Shown one piece after another: positions 50,601 through 58,000 of a DNA stretch of 64,000 nucleotides. The notes below the pieces were generated by a model that was not told the DNA's origin, did no database searches, and worked only from the letters and a program-made list of their open reading frames with translations. Position 1 is the first letter of the stretch; the number at the start of each line of letters is the position of its first letter. The stretch lies in contig NC_134935.1 of the NCBI RefSeq assembly GCF_051020765.1, positions 10,417,579 to 10,481,578 on the forward strand. The letters run 5' to 3'. The position numbers and the translations under genes were made by a program. The stretch comes from Lasioglossum baleicum. Taxonomy: Eukaryota > Arthropoda > Insecta > Hymenoptera > Halictidae.

Positions 50601-52978
50601 TTCTCGCGGCCTCTATCGTCATTGTGTCCGTTTCACCGCGTAACCATTGTAAGTTGCGATCTGTCCATTAAACGCGTGTTTTTATGCAAGTGTTCGCCTG
50701 GGGACCTTTCCATTTCAACTTCGCTCACAGCACTGTGCTTTTGAACCGCTGGGAAATGTAAACGCGAATTAATACTAGCAACGAAGTAAGAATAGCAGGT
50801 TCTACACGTGGATAGAAATACAGCTTATCATTATATCCAACACTAAACCTACCGACCATCAAAAGTGACTGATGTATTATAAAAATAACAAGATTAAATT
50901 TATTTATATTTTGTGCGATTTCTACTGTAATATACAGGGTATTTCACCTAACTTTGACCATCTTGAATATCTTTGTTGTTTCTAAAGATACGTCAAATGT
51001 CTGAAGGACAAAGTTGAATGGTAAAATGAGGCTCATACTGGAGTCAAAAAATGTATTCAATCGATTCCCGTGAAAGCACCTTTACAATCTCAATAATTGT
51101 CAAATAAAAAATCTAAAATTGGTCATTTGACTCTTCGTGGTAGGTTTAGTGTTAAGTACAAGTTCCACTTATACACGTGGAAAATCATGATCTCTAGTAT
51201 CGATAGCTGCGACGAACGGTCACTTTAGCGGTAGGTGTAGCGTTAAGAATGGTCAAACAAAGAAACGAAAACGACAAGTCCAAAGGATGTTGGGATTAAC
51301 ATAAAACCGTTGTTTGCCGTTGCAGTTGGTATCCTTGGAAGGAGTGCACGCCGCCGGAGTACCGACAAATACGACGGCGACGCTGACGCCGACGACGCTC
51401 CGCAGTATCGAGCAAATCTTGGAGCTGACCAGCGAGTCAGCGTCGCACAGCCGCGAGGCCGGGTTCGTGCCGCCGTTGGTCGAGCCGTCGCAGCCGACCC
51501 CGGCGCAGACCCAGAACACAACGGCGCATCACATAGTCACGACGAGTGCCGCCCCGGTGGCAACCAACACCACCCTCGTGGAGTCCCATCAAACGCAGCC
51601 ACAGCAGCCGGTGAGGCGCAACATGGGCGGCAGAAGGCCCACGAGAACGATCGGGATGACCCCGGAGGAGGAGGAACGCCGACAGATCCGCCGGGAGAGG
51701 AACAAAATGGCAGCAGCGAGGTGCCGCAAGCGAAGGATGGACCACACCAATGCCCTGCTAGAAGTAAGCATCTTCCGCTCGATCTCCGAAACTCGAGAGG
51801 CTGCTCTTTTCCTCGTGTAACCAGAAACTTTTGCCATTCTCCTATAAATTTTTGTCCTTTTCCTATGTTATCCAGTAGATTTGGACGAGAAGATGTGAGA
51901 AATCCAACTTTCCATCCTGCAGGATCAACGGTTCAAATGTTATAAATGTTTCAAGTTGAGCGATTTCCAGCGACACTAACCTGTTAAAAACACTGGAAAT
52001 CGCTCAACTTTAAACAGCTATAACTTTTGAACCATTGATTCTCCAGGATGGAAACTTGGATTTCTCACATCTCCTCGTCCAAATCTACTGGATAACATAG
52101 GAAAAGGACAAAACTTTATAGAAGAAAGGCAAAAATTTCTTACCCACTCGAGACCTTGGTCGCGGTTCGCGTCACTTTGGAGATCGTTCACGCTTCGCTA
52201 CCAGAACTGTCGTTCGTAAGAATGAAGTAAATAGCCTAGAGCAGTGGTCGGCAAAGTCAAAGTGGTCGGTCATTAGTCAAAAAAGCCAAATATCAACAGT
52301 ACAAGGATTTAGATTTCTTTTCAGAGCCAAACATTACAAGAACCGCTTTTAGTAGTCGGTTAAAAGGTACACTGAATGAAACTAGAATTGAATTTGAATT
52401 TAGATATAACACACTGACTGATTGAAAATTGTGTCAATATACTATTAAATTCAAATAGAATTAGTTAATTTAGAACACATCATTCGTGGAAGAGCCGCAC
52501 TCAAGTAGCCAAAGAGCCACTGTTTGGCGACCACTGGCCTAGAGGATTTTTTGTCCTGGTAGCAACTTCGTTTGCTCTTGGAGCCAACGCTTTGGAACAA
52601 AAAGAAAAACTATATCTATCTTGCTCACTCTCTTCCGTGGTTGAAGAAACAAAGCCACTGAACGATCTCCAACAGTGGAAAACAGCGATTTTCGTCGATG
52701 TAAATCCTGGAAAATACAGGATTTAACATTTAACATATGTAACGGGCATTATTCTCTTTTCGCAGGAGACTGAGGGTTTGGAACAAAAGAAACAGAGCTT
52801 GCAGGAAGAGATCCACCAACTGCAACAGGCCAAAGAGGAGCTGGAGTTCATCCTGGAAGGCCACAGAGCCGTTTGCCGACGTCATTCCGCGTCTCCTACG
52901 GACGTCAAGCCCGTGATAAAGTCAGACATCACGTCCGAGGATCAGAGTTGGGCAAAATTTATTTTAAATAACGAATAA
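7425..52978 (+). CDS. kay: kayak, Fos-family bZIP subunit of AP-1 (whole gene)
   Basis: Alternative first exons at 7425-7556, 14915-15052 and 38146-38214 all end in phase 0 at a GT donor. All can join 51326-51763, then 52766-52978. Predicted proteins are 260, 262 and 239 residues. The shared part has the insect Fos core (TLTPTTLRSIEQ) and a basic region (NKMAAARCRKRR). An intron falls between basic region and zipper. The zipper has Leu heptads closing with a Fos-type ELEFILEGH segment. The product should pair with Jun in the nucleus and bind TGA(C/G)TCA sites. The gene spans 45.5 kb, nearly all intron. Anomaly: the C-terminus stops 24 residues after the ASPTD stretch, inside a transposon end (see 52943-54223). 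As I recall, insect Fos proteins continue for about 100 residues beyond the zipper; none of that was found before GFM2. Confidence 0.93.
7557..14439. other. kay intron between first exons A and B
   Basis: No gene was recognised. The region contains one complete hAT-like MITE (8443-8605) and a MITE fragment near 14066-14110. It also contains the left end of a TTAA-flanked MITE near 12972-12990 (TTAACATTAAACCTACC). A TATA-like TTTTATAAAG occurs near 9960 without a convincing exon behind it. Open frames up to 169 codons here (for example 12340-12849, minus) have no recognisable motifs and sit in GC-rich, stop-poor DNA. Confidence 0.5.
8443..8605. mobile_element. hAT-like MITE (family A, copy 2)
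   Basis: The left end TAGATTGCGGATCTTTATGC is inverted at the right as GCATAAAGATCCGCAGTCTA. It is flanked by the identical 8-bp repeats GTAATAAT (8435-8442 and 8606-8613). The 163-bp interior is AT-rich and non-coding. This is the best-preserved short copy in the window. Confidence 0.88.
14440..14600 (+). promoter_or_regulatory. kay: Promoter B of kay (CCAAT, CRE, TATA, Inr)
   Basis: In order: inverted CCAAT boxes at 14460-14465 and 14532-14537, and a perfect CRE TGACGTCA at 14504-14511 preceded by AAGATGGCGG. Then a TATA box (TATATAG from 14562) and an arthropod-type initiator TCAGTT at 14591-14596. The initiator A (14593) is 31 bp downstream of the first T of the TATA box, the canonical spacing. 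This predicts a 5' leader of about 320 nt before the ATG at 14915. CRE plus TATA resembles an immediate-early promoter, which suits an inducible Fos isoform (inference). Confidence 0.75.
14915..15052 (+). CDS. kay: kay alternative first coding exon B
   Basis: ATG at 14915 opens 46 codons. The peptide starts MSQRVPSAGIYDYDIG and continues with YTMFAMYSPASTPAEPW. It ends at GTG|GTAAGT in phase 0, compatible with the acceptor at 51326. The acidic-aromatic, Pro-containing composition looks like an activation segment (inference). It is read in a different frame from the longer open frame at 14778-15032, which I take as a shadow. Confidence 0.8.
17173..17191. repeat. (CT)n microsatellite
   Basis: About nine uninterrupted CT units, followed 12 bp later by an AP-1 heptamer (17203-17209). 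GA/CT tracts can bind GAGA-type factors in insects; nothing further supports that here. Confidence 0.8.
20466..20705. repeat. Imperfect direct repeat, two ~110 bp copies
   Basis: Copy 1 is about 20466-20577 and copy 2 about 20596-20705. Both run from ATTAGTTTTCTCT through GAGCAAATT and GACAGTTTCATTAAAGATGA to a TTCTTCTTTC tail. They differ by small indels and substitutions. No terminal inverted repeats or target duplication were seen, so local duplication is the simplest reading. Confidence 0.75.
24962..25759. other. CpG-rich island with long overlapping open frames
   Basis: This stop-poor, CpG-rich block has a 265-codon open frame on the minus strand and a 163-codon frame on the plus strand over the same DNA. 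Neither shows a motif, domain or exon signals I recognise, and both are Ser/Arg-rich as expected from CpG-rich random sequence. GA and CT tracts at 25011-25032 and 25762-25778 flank it. It may be a regulatory element within the kay intron; I do not call a gene. Confidence 0.4.
26471..26500. repeat. (CT)n microsatellite
   Basis: An uninterrupted CT dinucleotide run of about 15 units followed by CGCTCTCTTCC. Confidence 0.9.
27983..28063. repeat. Dispersed repeat, copy 1 of 2
   Basis: An 81-bp segment beginning with a TTCTTTCAACAATTTGTTAA block and ending TTTGCTCGCTAATATA. It recurs in the same orientation at 30963-31043 with a few substitutions. Family unknown; probably a fragment of a larger transposable element. 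Confidence 0.75.
29651..29683. repeat. (CT)n microsatellite with poly-T tail
   Basis: About 16 CT units running into T8 and then TCTTC repeats, to about 29700. Confidence 0.9.
30963..31043. repeat. Dispersed repeat, copy 2 of 2
   Basis: Second copy of the 81-bp segment at 27983-28063. An AT-rich stretch dense in AAATATTTTATTT words follows (31050-31440). Confidence 0.75.
31473..31685. mobile_element. TTAA-flanked MITE (family B, copy 1)
   Basis: The left end CACTAAACTTACCG is matched inversely by the right end GGTAGGTTTAGTG. The right side is followed by TTAA (31686-31689) and the left preceded by TTGA. TTAA duplications are the hallmark of piggyBac-type elements, so a non-autonomous piggyBac relative is a reasonable guess. 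Sequence just inside the right end (GGTCATTTGAC) is shared with copy 2. Confidence 0.65.
37500..38145 (+). promoter_or_regulatory. kay: Putative promoter C / 5' leader of kay with GA/CT tracts
   Basis: The region before first exon C has CT-rich runs (37575-37625) and a strongly purine-rich block (about 37765-37880, AAGAAGAAG then GAGAGAG). Such GAGA-type tracts are frequent in insect promoters and 5' leaders. No TATA box was seen; a TCAGTG initiator-like site lies near 37720. The long Arg/Glu open frames here follow from the purine bias and are not called as genes. Confidence 0.4.
38146..38214 (+). CDS. kay: kay alternative first coding exon C
   Basis: ATG at 38146 opens 23 codons (MATTVMDPVDIANILAQELL, then YQQ) ending CAG|GTAAAT in phase 0. 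Joined to 51326 the sequence reads ...LLYQQ-LVSLEGVHAAG, which is how I remember a common insect Fos N-terminus. This makes C the likely widely used isoform. The intron to the common exon is 13.1 kb. Confidence 0.9.
41263..41459. mobile_element. mariner-type MITE with perfect 34-bp TIRs
   Basis: The left terminus (41263-41296, starting TTGGGTTGGCAAGAAAGTAA) and the right terminus (41426-41459) are perfect inverse copies over 34 bp. Each is flanked by TA (41261-41262 and 41460-41461). The TTRGGTTGGCAA start and TA duplication are typical of mariner elements. A looser inverted match (GAACTTTAAT.AATA) continues inside. At 197 bp it has no transposase and must have been mobilised in trans. Confidence 0.9.
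44944..45313. mobile_element. Degenerate hAT-like MITEs (family A), adjacent pair
   Basis: A left end at 44944 (TAGACAGCGGGATTTGATGC) pairs with a right end closing at 45149 (AATCCGCTGTCTA). A second left end at 45161 (TAGCCTGCGGATATTTATG) pairs with a right end closing at 45313 (ATTCGCAGTCTA). No clean 8-bp target duplications remain, so the copies are older or rearranged. Confidence 0.6.
45953..46420. repeat. Tandem duplication, ~243 bp unit
   Basis: Unit 1 (45953-46195) and unit 2 (46196-46420) share AAATCTTAAAACATC, a long nearly identical core and the same TGATTGTAGAAGTA-type tail. Unit 2 lacks about 18 bp near its end. The near identity of the cores indicates a recent event. No coding capacity was recognised; the 63-64 codon frames seen in both units are consequences of the duplication. 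Confidence 0.85.
47128..47351. mobile_element. hAT-like MITE (family A, copy 4)
   Basis: Ends TAGACTGTGGATTTGATGC and GCATAAGGATCCGCAGTCTA are inverse copies. The 8-bp target duplication TTTATTAC is exact on both sides (47120-47127 and 47352-47359). The 224-bp interior is AT-rich and non-coding. Confidence 0.85.
48559..48763. mobile_element. hAT-like MITE (family A, copy 3)
   Basis: Ends TAGATTGCGGATTTTTATGC and GCATAAAATCCGCAGTCCA are inverse copies. The target duplication GTAATTAC is exact (48551-48558 and 48764-48771). The element is 205 bp and non-coding. Confidence 0.88.
49622..50185 (-). mobile_element. Internally deleted Tc1-type transposon
   Basis: The termini CACTACCGCTCATAAGTCTT and, inverted at the right, CACTCCCGTTCATAAGTCTT are flanked by TA on both sides (49620-49621 and 50186-50187). 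The minus strand reads the C-terminal part of a DDE transposase, from about 50096 down to 49784. It includes NDNDPKHTS and PPDLNPIEKVWDKL, which carry the second Asp and final Glu of the Tc1 triad. An in-frame stop and loss of the N-terminal DNA-binding half show it is dead; full-length relatives are usually over 1.2 kb. Confidence 0.9.
50841..51151. mobile_element. TTAA-flanked MITE (family B, copy 2)
   Basis: CACTAAACCTACCG at the left is inverted at the right as GGTAGGTTTAGTG, followed by TTAA (51152-51155). The left flank CCAA is diverged from TTAA. A further right-end-like sequence (GGTAGGTGTAGCGTTAA) closes at 51246, suggesting nested insertion. The interior carries ACAGGGTATTTCACCTAAC, which looks like part of another element. 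Confidence 0.65.
51326..51763 (+). CDS. kay: kay common exon: Fos core and basic region
   Basis: The acceptor TTGCAG|TTGGTATCC opens 146 codons in phase 0 from all three first exons. The exon carries the insect Fos motif TLTPTTLRSIEQILELTSE, a Thr/Gln/Pro-rich linker, and the DNA-contacting basic region (EEEERRQIRRERNKMAAARC). The Asn-x-x-Ala-Ala-x-x-Cys-Arg core of bZIP proteins is present. It ends at TNALLE with the donor GAA|GTAAGC. The overlapping 211-codon frame at 51310-51945 is a shadow. Confidence 0.95.
51823..52141. repeat. Long imperfect foldback in last kay intron
   Basis: The left arm (about 51823-51970) and right arm (about 51993-52141) are inverse copies over nearly 150 bp, with scattered mismatches, around a 22-bp loop. 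Shared landmarks are GTCCTTTTCCTATGTTATCC, GATGTGAGAAATCCAA and GTTGAGCGATTTCCAG. It begins about 60 bp after the donor of the basic-region exon. No target duplication was identified. It would fold as a long hairpin in kay pre-mRNA. Confidence 0.85.
52242..52536. mobile_element. hAT MITE with perfect 8-bp duplication
   Basis: The element starts CAGTGGTCGGCAAA and ends TTTGGCGACCACTG. Both flanks carry the exact 8-bp repeat GCCTAGAG (52234-52241 and 52537-52544). Ends of the form CAGTGGT...ACCACTG with 8-bp duplications are classic hAT features. At 295 bp it is non-autonomous. It lies in the last kay intron, 229 bp before the zipper exon. Confidence 0.92.
52766..52978 (+). CDS. kay: kay last exon: leucine zipper, ends inside a transposon TIR
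   Basis: The acceptor TTTTCGCAG|GAGACTGAG continues the bZIP in phase 0. Leu heptads run through GLEQKKQ, SLQEEIH and QLQQAKE to ELEFILEGH, then CRRHSASPTDVKPVIKSDITSED. The last 11 codons (QSWAKFILNNE) and the TAA stop are the first 36 bp of the terminal inverted repeat at 52943. Two AATAAA hexamers (52974-52979 and 52989-52994) also come from that repeat. Expected downstream Fos sequence is absent. Confidence 0.88.
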   Translation, partial: ETEGLEQKKQSLQEEIHQLQQAKEELEFILEGHRAVCRRHSASPTDVKPVIKSDITSEDQSWAKFILNNE

Positions 52979-54223
52979 AAAGATAACGAATAAAATTGAT
53001 TTATTCAGGAATACAGTATTACAGGAATACAGGAATACAGTATTATTCATTATTCGCAAATAACGATGTACACGCGCATGTAGAGACTTCAAGCAGTCTC
53101 TAGCGGATCATGGACAAAATCTAAATTTGGGCCCATTTATCTAAGTTGCTTCTACAAAAATCTTAAATAATGTCACTTATTCCTAACAACCTAAGAGTCT
53201 TTCTTAAATAATTCTCCTGTTGCATTATTTATAGGCATAGTTAAGTAAATTCATAACAATGTTTCAGTATTAGAAAAAGAAGATGCAATGTTGTTATTTT
53301 TTATGAAACTCTTATTAACGTATTTGGGACATGTTCTTGAATAAATATAACATAATTTTCACCGTATTGACTTATAAAAGGTCTCGGGAAACAATTTGCC
53401 TCCGAATCTACTATAATTATAAATGAATTACATTGAAAAATGTAAAAAATGAATAGATATGGTCCACATTATATTCAGTTCAGTAAAAATATATTCAATT
53501 TGGTAAAAGCTCTAAACTAACAATAGGTTTGTGAATAAATTAAAGAATGTAGATGGTTCTTATATTGTTTTTTTTAAATTATAATTTGTTATTATATTTC
53601 CAATATAATATTTTTCGCAGACTGCATATCTATATTCTTAAGTTTTTTAATTTTTGTATAAACTTCTGTAAGTTTATAAAAACATTATTGTTTATAGAGC
53701 TTTTACCAACATTTTCCGAGCTCTTGTCAATATGTAGTGAAAGTTATATTATATTTATTCAAGACAATGTCCCTAATACCGAAACATTGTTGTGAAGATA
53801 CTCTCGAACGACTGGGTTGCGAAAATATTCTGAAATGAAAATCCGTAAACAAAAAATTTCCATTTTTTCAAGGATGAAGTTTTATTAATCGAAGGTCTAT
53901 TATTAACGGAAAATTTAAGTGACATTATGTAAGATTTCCCGATTTAAATTTTGCCTAGTGTCCGCTAGAGACTTAATTCGGCGCTGCTCAACAGCGATTC
54001 ATATTGCCGAACTTATTGTCGAGATTGTCTACAATGTCTATACATATACATGCACGTATACAAATTCATACGTTATTCGAGAACGACGAACAATACTGTA
54101 TTCCTGTATACAAATAAAGAATAACGAATAAAATCGATTTATTCGTCATTCACGACAATGAATAAATCGATTTTATTCGTTACCTTTTTATTCGTTTTTT
54201 AAAATAAGTTTTGCCCAGCTCTG
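52943..54223. mobile_element. ~1.3 kb element with long TIRs interrupting the kay 3' end
   Basis: The left end CAGAGTTGGGCAAAATTTAT and the right end (inverted) CAGAGCTGGGCAAAACTTAT stay matched for at least 64 bp with about five differences. They match again further in at CAGGAATACAGTATT. CAGAGNTGGGCAA termini resemble hAT elements. The 8-bp flanks (CCGAGGAT left, GTACAGGG right) do not match, so the insertion is not a simple recent one; deletion or recombination between two copies is possible. The interior is AT-rich without transposase. The right end has an extra hairpin (GATTTATTCGTC...GAATAAATC, about 54119-54180). A related fragment (CAGAATTGGGCAAAATTCG) lies at about 63624. Confidence 0.8.
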
Positions 54224-55010
54224 GTACAGGGTGCACTAAAGTTGTTGCATCGTCGTTGTAAGGAGTTGTTTGATCGGACGATCTAGGATCAGCGCCCGTG
54301 TAACTGTACATTTTACTGAATTTTGCCTTGAAATTCGTCCCGCAACCGTCTCCACGCAATACTACGAAGAAGATTTCTGTGCAACTGACGTGTTTGCAAA
54401 GTCTCATCTCATTTTTAACATTTCATCCCTCCATACATATAATAATATATACACATACATATATTTTACTATGTATGACATTTTTGCATGATCTTAAGCA
54501 ATATTAATTTATTTATACGCGATGGTCGATTGCGAGGTCGGCCGCGGACTTTTTCAAAGCCGTGTTGTTTATATTTCTCCCTTCGAATCGCGCTCGTCGG
54601 GAATTTGCGAAACCGGCATATATGCGAATCGGCTTCGCAATCCGCGACCGCGAACGACGATCGTATAAGAAAGATTGTAACGCACCATTGATAATGCTGC
54701 AATATATTTTGATTAGATCGAACGAATGAAACGTGAAGCTGAACATGTAATTAGTCGAGAATAATATAACGACGTGTATCGATCATGCGAATCGTTACTC
54801 CTTATAGGTGTAAGCGAGCCCGCTGCCTTCGTGGCCGTGTGTTCCACGAAGACGACGCTCTTTTCGTGTAAATAATTTTTACGTTAGAACGACCGAATTT
54901 ACATCTTTGTAAAGTTGAACTGCTAATTTCTTAATACACAAGATTTAAAAAAGAACAAAAATTACGTGATGGGCGTAAACCTTTTATTTCACAACTGGTC
55001 TAACAATTTC
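54224..55010. other. Space between kay element and GFM2 3' end
   Basis: No coding exon was recognised on either strand, and no Fos-like C-terminus in any frame. The two genes converge here. The GFM2 polyadenylation hexamer (AATAAA, minus strand) lies at 54988-54983. Confidence 0.6.
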
Positions 55011-58000
55011 CTAATTAAATCCCGTGATTCTCCTAATCGCCTCCGCTTCGTTGATCGGATCCAATTGTTCGTAATGATCAAATTCTAAAGAAAACGTTGC
55101 GTGGCCCGATGACAGTATCCTCAGCGTTGTCGAATAGCCTAACAGCTCGGCCAGCGGAGCAAGGCACCTGATCACCTGTGTATAGAACACGTATTCGAAT
55201 AAGATTAGGTTTCCAAGGATACGAAAGCAGAAGTGATCTGTGCAGTCGCACACATTTTGTTGGCAGAGTTTCAAAGAGAATCGATCAGAAGCCAATTATA
55301 ATAAACTTTCTGAGACTGGCAAAAAATATGAAATGCGGACCTTGAACTTGATTGAGCTCGTGTATTTACACTGACTAAATATTTGTACGTGAATCATCGA
55401 GCTTTTTCAATAGAAAAAATTTTAATAGGTTTTCTGAATCCACAGCGGTGTTTCTAAGTTGTTAGAATGCCAACAAATCTTAATTACCTTGTTCTGTCCA
55501 CGTATGTCGATATTTTGTATTTCTGCCCGTCTCCTCGGGAGGTCAGCCATGACACCAGAAGAGTATTGTTCGTTTACCACGATCTCCAGCAGCATTATCG
55601 GCTCCAGCAATTGAATCGAGCTACGCTGCATCAACTAAACCAAAATATTTCTTTAATCGCCGCAACCAAATTCTCACAAGTTATTTAGCTAAACTGTGGA
55701 TATTCGCGGGTGTACAACTCCATTTGATCGACATACAGTATTGTCCGACTGTAAGTCTTGCTGAAAGCTTGACTGTATGTCCCTACGCTGGCCATTCATC
55801 ATTTTCATCAGAAAAAGGCCACGAATATGGTGGTAAAAGTCCCACCAAAAAATAATGAAAAATAAAGGACTTTTTTTATTGGATTAGTTATGTTTACACT
55901 CTCGGCGACCGAGGCCTCTCGAGCTTCGCTGCCCTTTTCTACGTCCGGCGTGGTCTTTGAAACCACAAAAAAATAATGTCTTGCTCATGTCTATGTCGCA
56001 ACACAGAACCAAGAAATGACTTACAGTCGGACATTACTGTGGTACGGTAAAGTAAGTGGTTATAGATGAAGTTTTTGAATAAAAATTAAAATGCTATGCA
56101 ATAAAGATGCTGCATCGACAAACTGTTGGTCACTCTGTATTAAAGAAAAATTGACTGGCGTGAAAGAAACACAGTTGCGATTGCGAATCGTTGTTTACAT
56201 CGAATCTAGCCTCGGTTTTTGGCAACGGAAATATGTAAATTCCAAGGTGTAAATCCGCATTAATGTTTCCTAGTTTTGTCAAATAATTTCGAGGTTTAAT
56301 GGTTGCTGGGTATGTCTCCCTACTATACAGCATCAGCGACAAGCCATTAGAGTACTGGAGGAAACATCAGTCGCAGTCGGGTCGTATTCGTAAGATCCTC
56401 GATTCGGACTTGTTGGAAAATGTACGTTCTCCACTTCTAATCCTATGCGATTCTAATTAATATCAACCGGAAACGGTCAACAGGTCATTGAAGTGCAGGA
56501 CTTGGAACAGACGAACGATTATGGAACCTCTATCCTTTGTCCACCCGATTCATCACAGTTTCTCAATATCGAATTACCGGTTCTGGTTGTCGTCATAAAA
56601 AATCTGAATTTGCACTGCCGCTTGCAAGTGCAGGTAACCGTGATTTTCGTCTTTCGTCCGAAATTATCGATAGATTAGCGTGATAATGTAATAGTACTTT
56701 TCAAATCCGCTGTCTAATTATTAAATATACATATTGAACCCCGCAGGTAGTAGACACCCAAAACTGTCTGCATCATTTTCAATTCACCAACGCGGAATCC
56801 GAGCGGTACAACTCCAGGGGCGTAATATGTCGCGTGAGGGTGAAATTGGAAACCGGATGGAACAAATTAGAGCTGAACCTATCGCAATTAACGCAAACTG
56901 CGTTCAACAGTATTTATGCTGCCACGCAGAGACTGCAAATATACGGAAACTGTCGTCTTCGCAGGGTCTATTTCATAGACAAACACTATGAGCATCAAGA
57001 GGTTTGCCCCGAACTTTACCACCATTTTCTCGACACTTACATGCTGAAATGGGGTATCCACGGTGTCGAGAAATCAACCCAAACCAATACCAAAAGAACC
57101 AAGAGCAGAATAAGGGAGGGTAACAATCAGAAGCACTCGGCGAAGCTTCTTAACAGCGACAATGCCAGCTTCGAAGGGAGCAACGATACCAAAGGCACTA
57201 AACGGAAACTGGTCGATCAGAATTTTCTAAGATGTTTACAAATCAAGAACGATATATTGATCAACGATTTTTTCGAACGGCAATCCGGCAAGTTACCGCG
57301 AGCGACAGAATTCAAGCAACACGCGAAGTTGAAGCGTTATGTTTTTCCAGCGATGGACACGTCACCCAAATACTACGACCCGAATCTGATCGCGGACGAT
57401 ACGTTCAAGAAGATCAACATCCTCAAAACTCTCACAAACACATTTATACCCAATGAAGAGACACAGAAAAAAGAAGAGGCTACAAAATCTATGCAGGAAA
57501 AATGGCAGCATAGGTACTGCCTGCACCATGAAGAGACAAAAAGCAGCGATTCGGTAAAACAAAACTTAAGGAGAACTATGCTGGACCGTAGACCCAAATC
57601 TACGTCAATTTTATCAGAGACGAAGGATTGCGGAGCAAATAAAAAGATTGCAGAAACTATGAAGGCGTGTTACACGATCAAACATGATGACCAAAAAATA
57701 GTTGTTAAATAAATAGACATATTAGGCTGACCTTGAGAGTTTTTTTTACCATTAAACTATAGAATCTTTCATTTCAGTCTTTTTTGGAGAAGTACAAAAT
57801 TATGAACGAGAGAAGTTCGCATATAGTGTCATAATTCAGGGATATGGTGTTGTTAAATTGTTAAACTAAAATATACCATTGAGGAGGTAGACTTCGCGAC
57901 TAGATTGATCTATTATCTCGCGCTTTTGACTACTGAAAAACCCAGTCTTTTGAGAGTCGAAACGAGAGTCCACCTCCTCAAGAAAATGAGATTACCTTCC

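Larger units (their letters stand above)
38215..51325. other. kay intron before the common exon
   Basis: No gene was recognised apart from a Tc1 transposase fragment. The interval is rich in small transposons: a mariner-type MITE (41263-41459), hAT-like MITEs (44944-45313, 47128-47351, 48559-48763), a Tc1 remnant (49622-50185), a TTAA MITE (50841-51151) and a tandem duplication (45953-46420). CpG-rich patches at about 40240-40900 and 43150-43500 give open frames without motifs. Confidence 0.5.

Noticed and set aside
51253..51521. Two overlapping minus-strand frames of about 90 codons
   Set aside because: Antisense shadows of the Fos exon with no family resemblance.
51310..51945. 211-codon plus-strand frame overlapping the kay common exon
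   Set aside because: Shadow of the Fos reading frame in GC-rich coding DNA; it runs through the donor into the intron.
54224..54260. Continuation of the Fos C-terminus after the element
   Set aside because: No frame after the right TIR resembles a Fos tail, and the flanks show no matching target duplication that would justify joining.
56210..56235. X-box upstream of the nested CFAP20-type gene
   Set aside because: Only the GGCAAC half-site is present; the other half does not fit the consensus.
57879..57981. tRNA gene
   Set aside because: The stem is too long, there is no B box, and no cloverleaf could be drawn.
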